The translations under genes were made by a program, and so were the position numbers. Below are positions 63,962-64,000 of a DNA stretch of 64,000 nucleotides, one piece after another. A model generated the notes under the pieces. The model was not told the origin of the DNA, made no database searches, and worked only from the letters and a program-made list of their open reading frames with translations. The stretch covers positions 2,542,001 to 2,606,000 of the forward strand of contig NZ_CP179213.1 in NCBI RefSeq assembly GCF_051201685.1, in the 5' to 3' direction. Each line of letters opens with the position of its first letter. Within the stretch, counting starts at the first letter, position 1. Source of the DNA: Luminiphilus sp051201685 (GTDB taxonomy: Bacteria; Pseudomonadota; Gammaproteobacteria; Pseudomonadales; Halieaceae).

Positions 63962-64000
63962 GACCACCTCCCGACCAACCCGATTAGGGCTGACTACGTA

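Noticed and set aside
1..64000. tRNA genes, rRNA genes, CRISPR arrays, insertion sequences, prophage
   Set aside because: No clover-leaf-like tRNA, regular direct repeats, transposase or phage genes were seen on either strand; a tRNAscan and repeat search would confirm.

Overview
The window is a 64 kb piece of chromosome, mostly core genes, from a gammaproteobacterium. The protein sequences and gene order resemble Pseudomonas and, in my judgement, marine Cellvibrionales/Halieaceae (OM60/NOR5-type) bacteria; the exact genus cannot be read from the sequence. The order gyrA-serC-pheA-tyrA-aroA-cmk-rpsA-ihfB on one strand and mtaD-ubiG-mupP-yciK on the other is the Pseudomonas-type arrangement. 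Coding density is very high, many genes overlap by 1-8 bases, and I saw no tRNA, rRNA, insertion sequence, prophage or CRISPR.

Layout. 1-3.6 kb: a partial acyl-CoA carboxylase carboxyltransferase and an AtuA-type DUF1446 protein, with a divergent TetR regulator (branched acyl-CoA or terpenoid catabolism). 3.6-9 kb: a DHH phosphoesterase, a WbpM-type dehydratase, a WbpL-type glycosyltransferase, a sugar epimerase and ComEA, a short surface-polysaccharide block. 9-21.4 kb: pyrF, lapB, lapA, ihfB, rpsA (with an apparent frameshift), cmk, aroA, tyrA, pheA, serC and gyrA, all on the minus strand. 21.5-25 kb: mtaD, ubiG, mupP, yciK on the plus strand. 25-29.3 kb: rluB, scpB, scpA, yciO, rnm on the minus strand. 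29.4-35.5 kb: yciB, an SH3 protein, a cyclophilin, pdxJ, rluA, a DUF2244 protein, rimO, rsmE. 35.6-40.5 kb: msrA, then a run of envelope quality-control genes (VWA protein, membrane J-domain protein, small unknown protein, htpX, a DegS-like protease, a 43-residue membrane microprotein). 40.4-43.2 kb: two sodium-coupled amino-acid transporters. 43.4-54.9 kb: a complete type II secretion operon gspC to gspN. 55-56.2 kb: a GAF protein with a degenerate GGDEF domain.

56.2-61.1 kb holds the clearest coherent system. A recognisable promoter and a TPP riboswitch precede a TonB-dependent receptor, a YkoF-type thiamine-binding protein, a PnuC/PnuT permease and an APH-fold kinase, followed by a PanE-like reductase. 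I read this as a thiamine-scavenging operon: outer-membrane uptake, cytoplasmic binding, inner-membrane uptake and phosphorylation trapping. 61-64 kb: a membrane serine/threonine kinase overlapping the end of an FHA/sigma-54 activator, a likely phosphorylation-to-transcription pair.

Points most worth a second look are the thiamine operon with its extra PanE, the VWA/J-domain/HtpX/DegS cluster with its microprotein, the kinase/FHA-activator pair, the single-base frameshift in the essential rpsA, and two apparently leaderless promoters.
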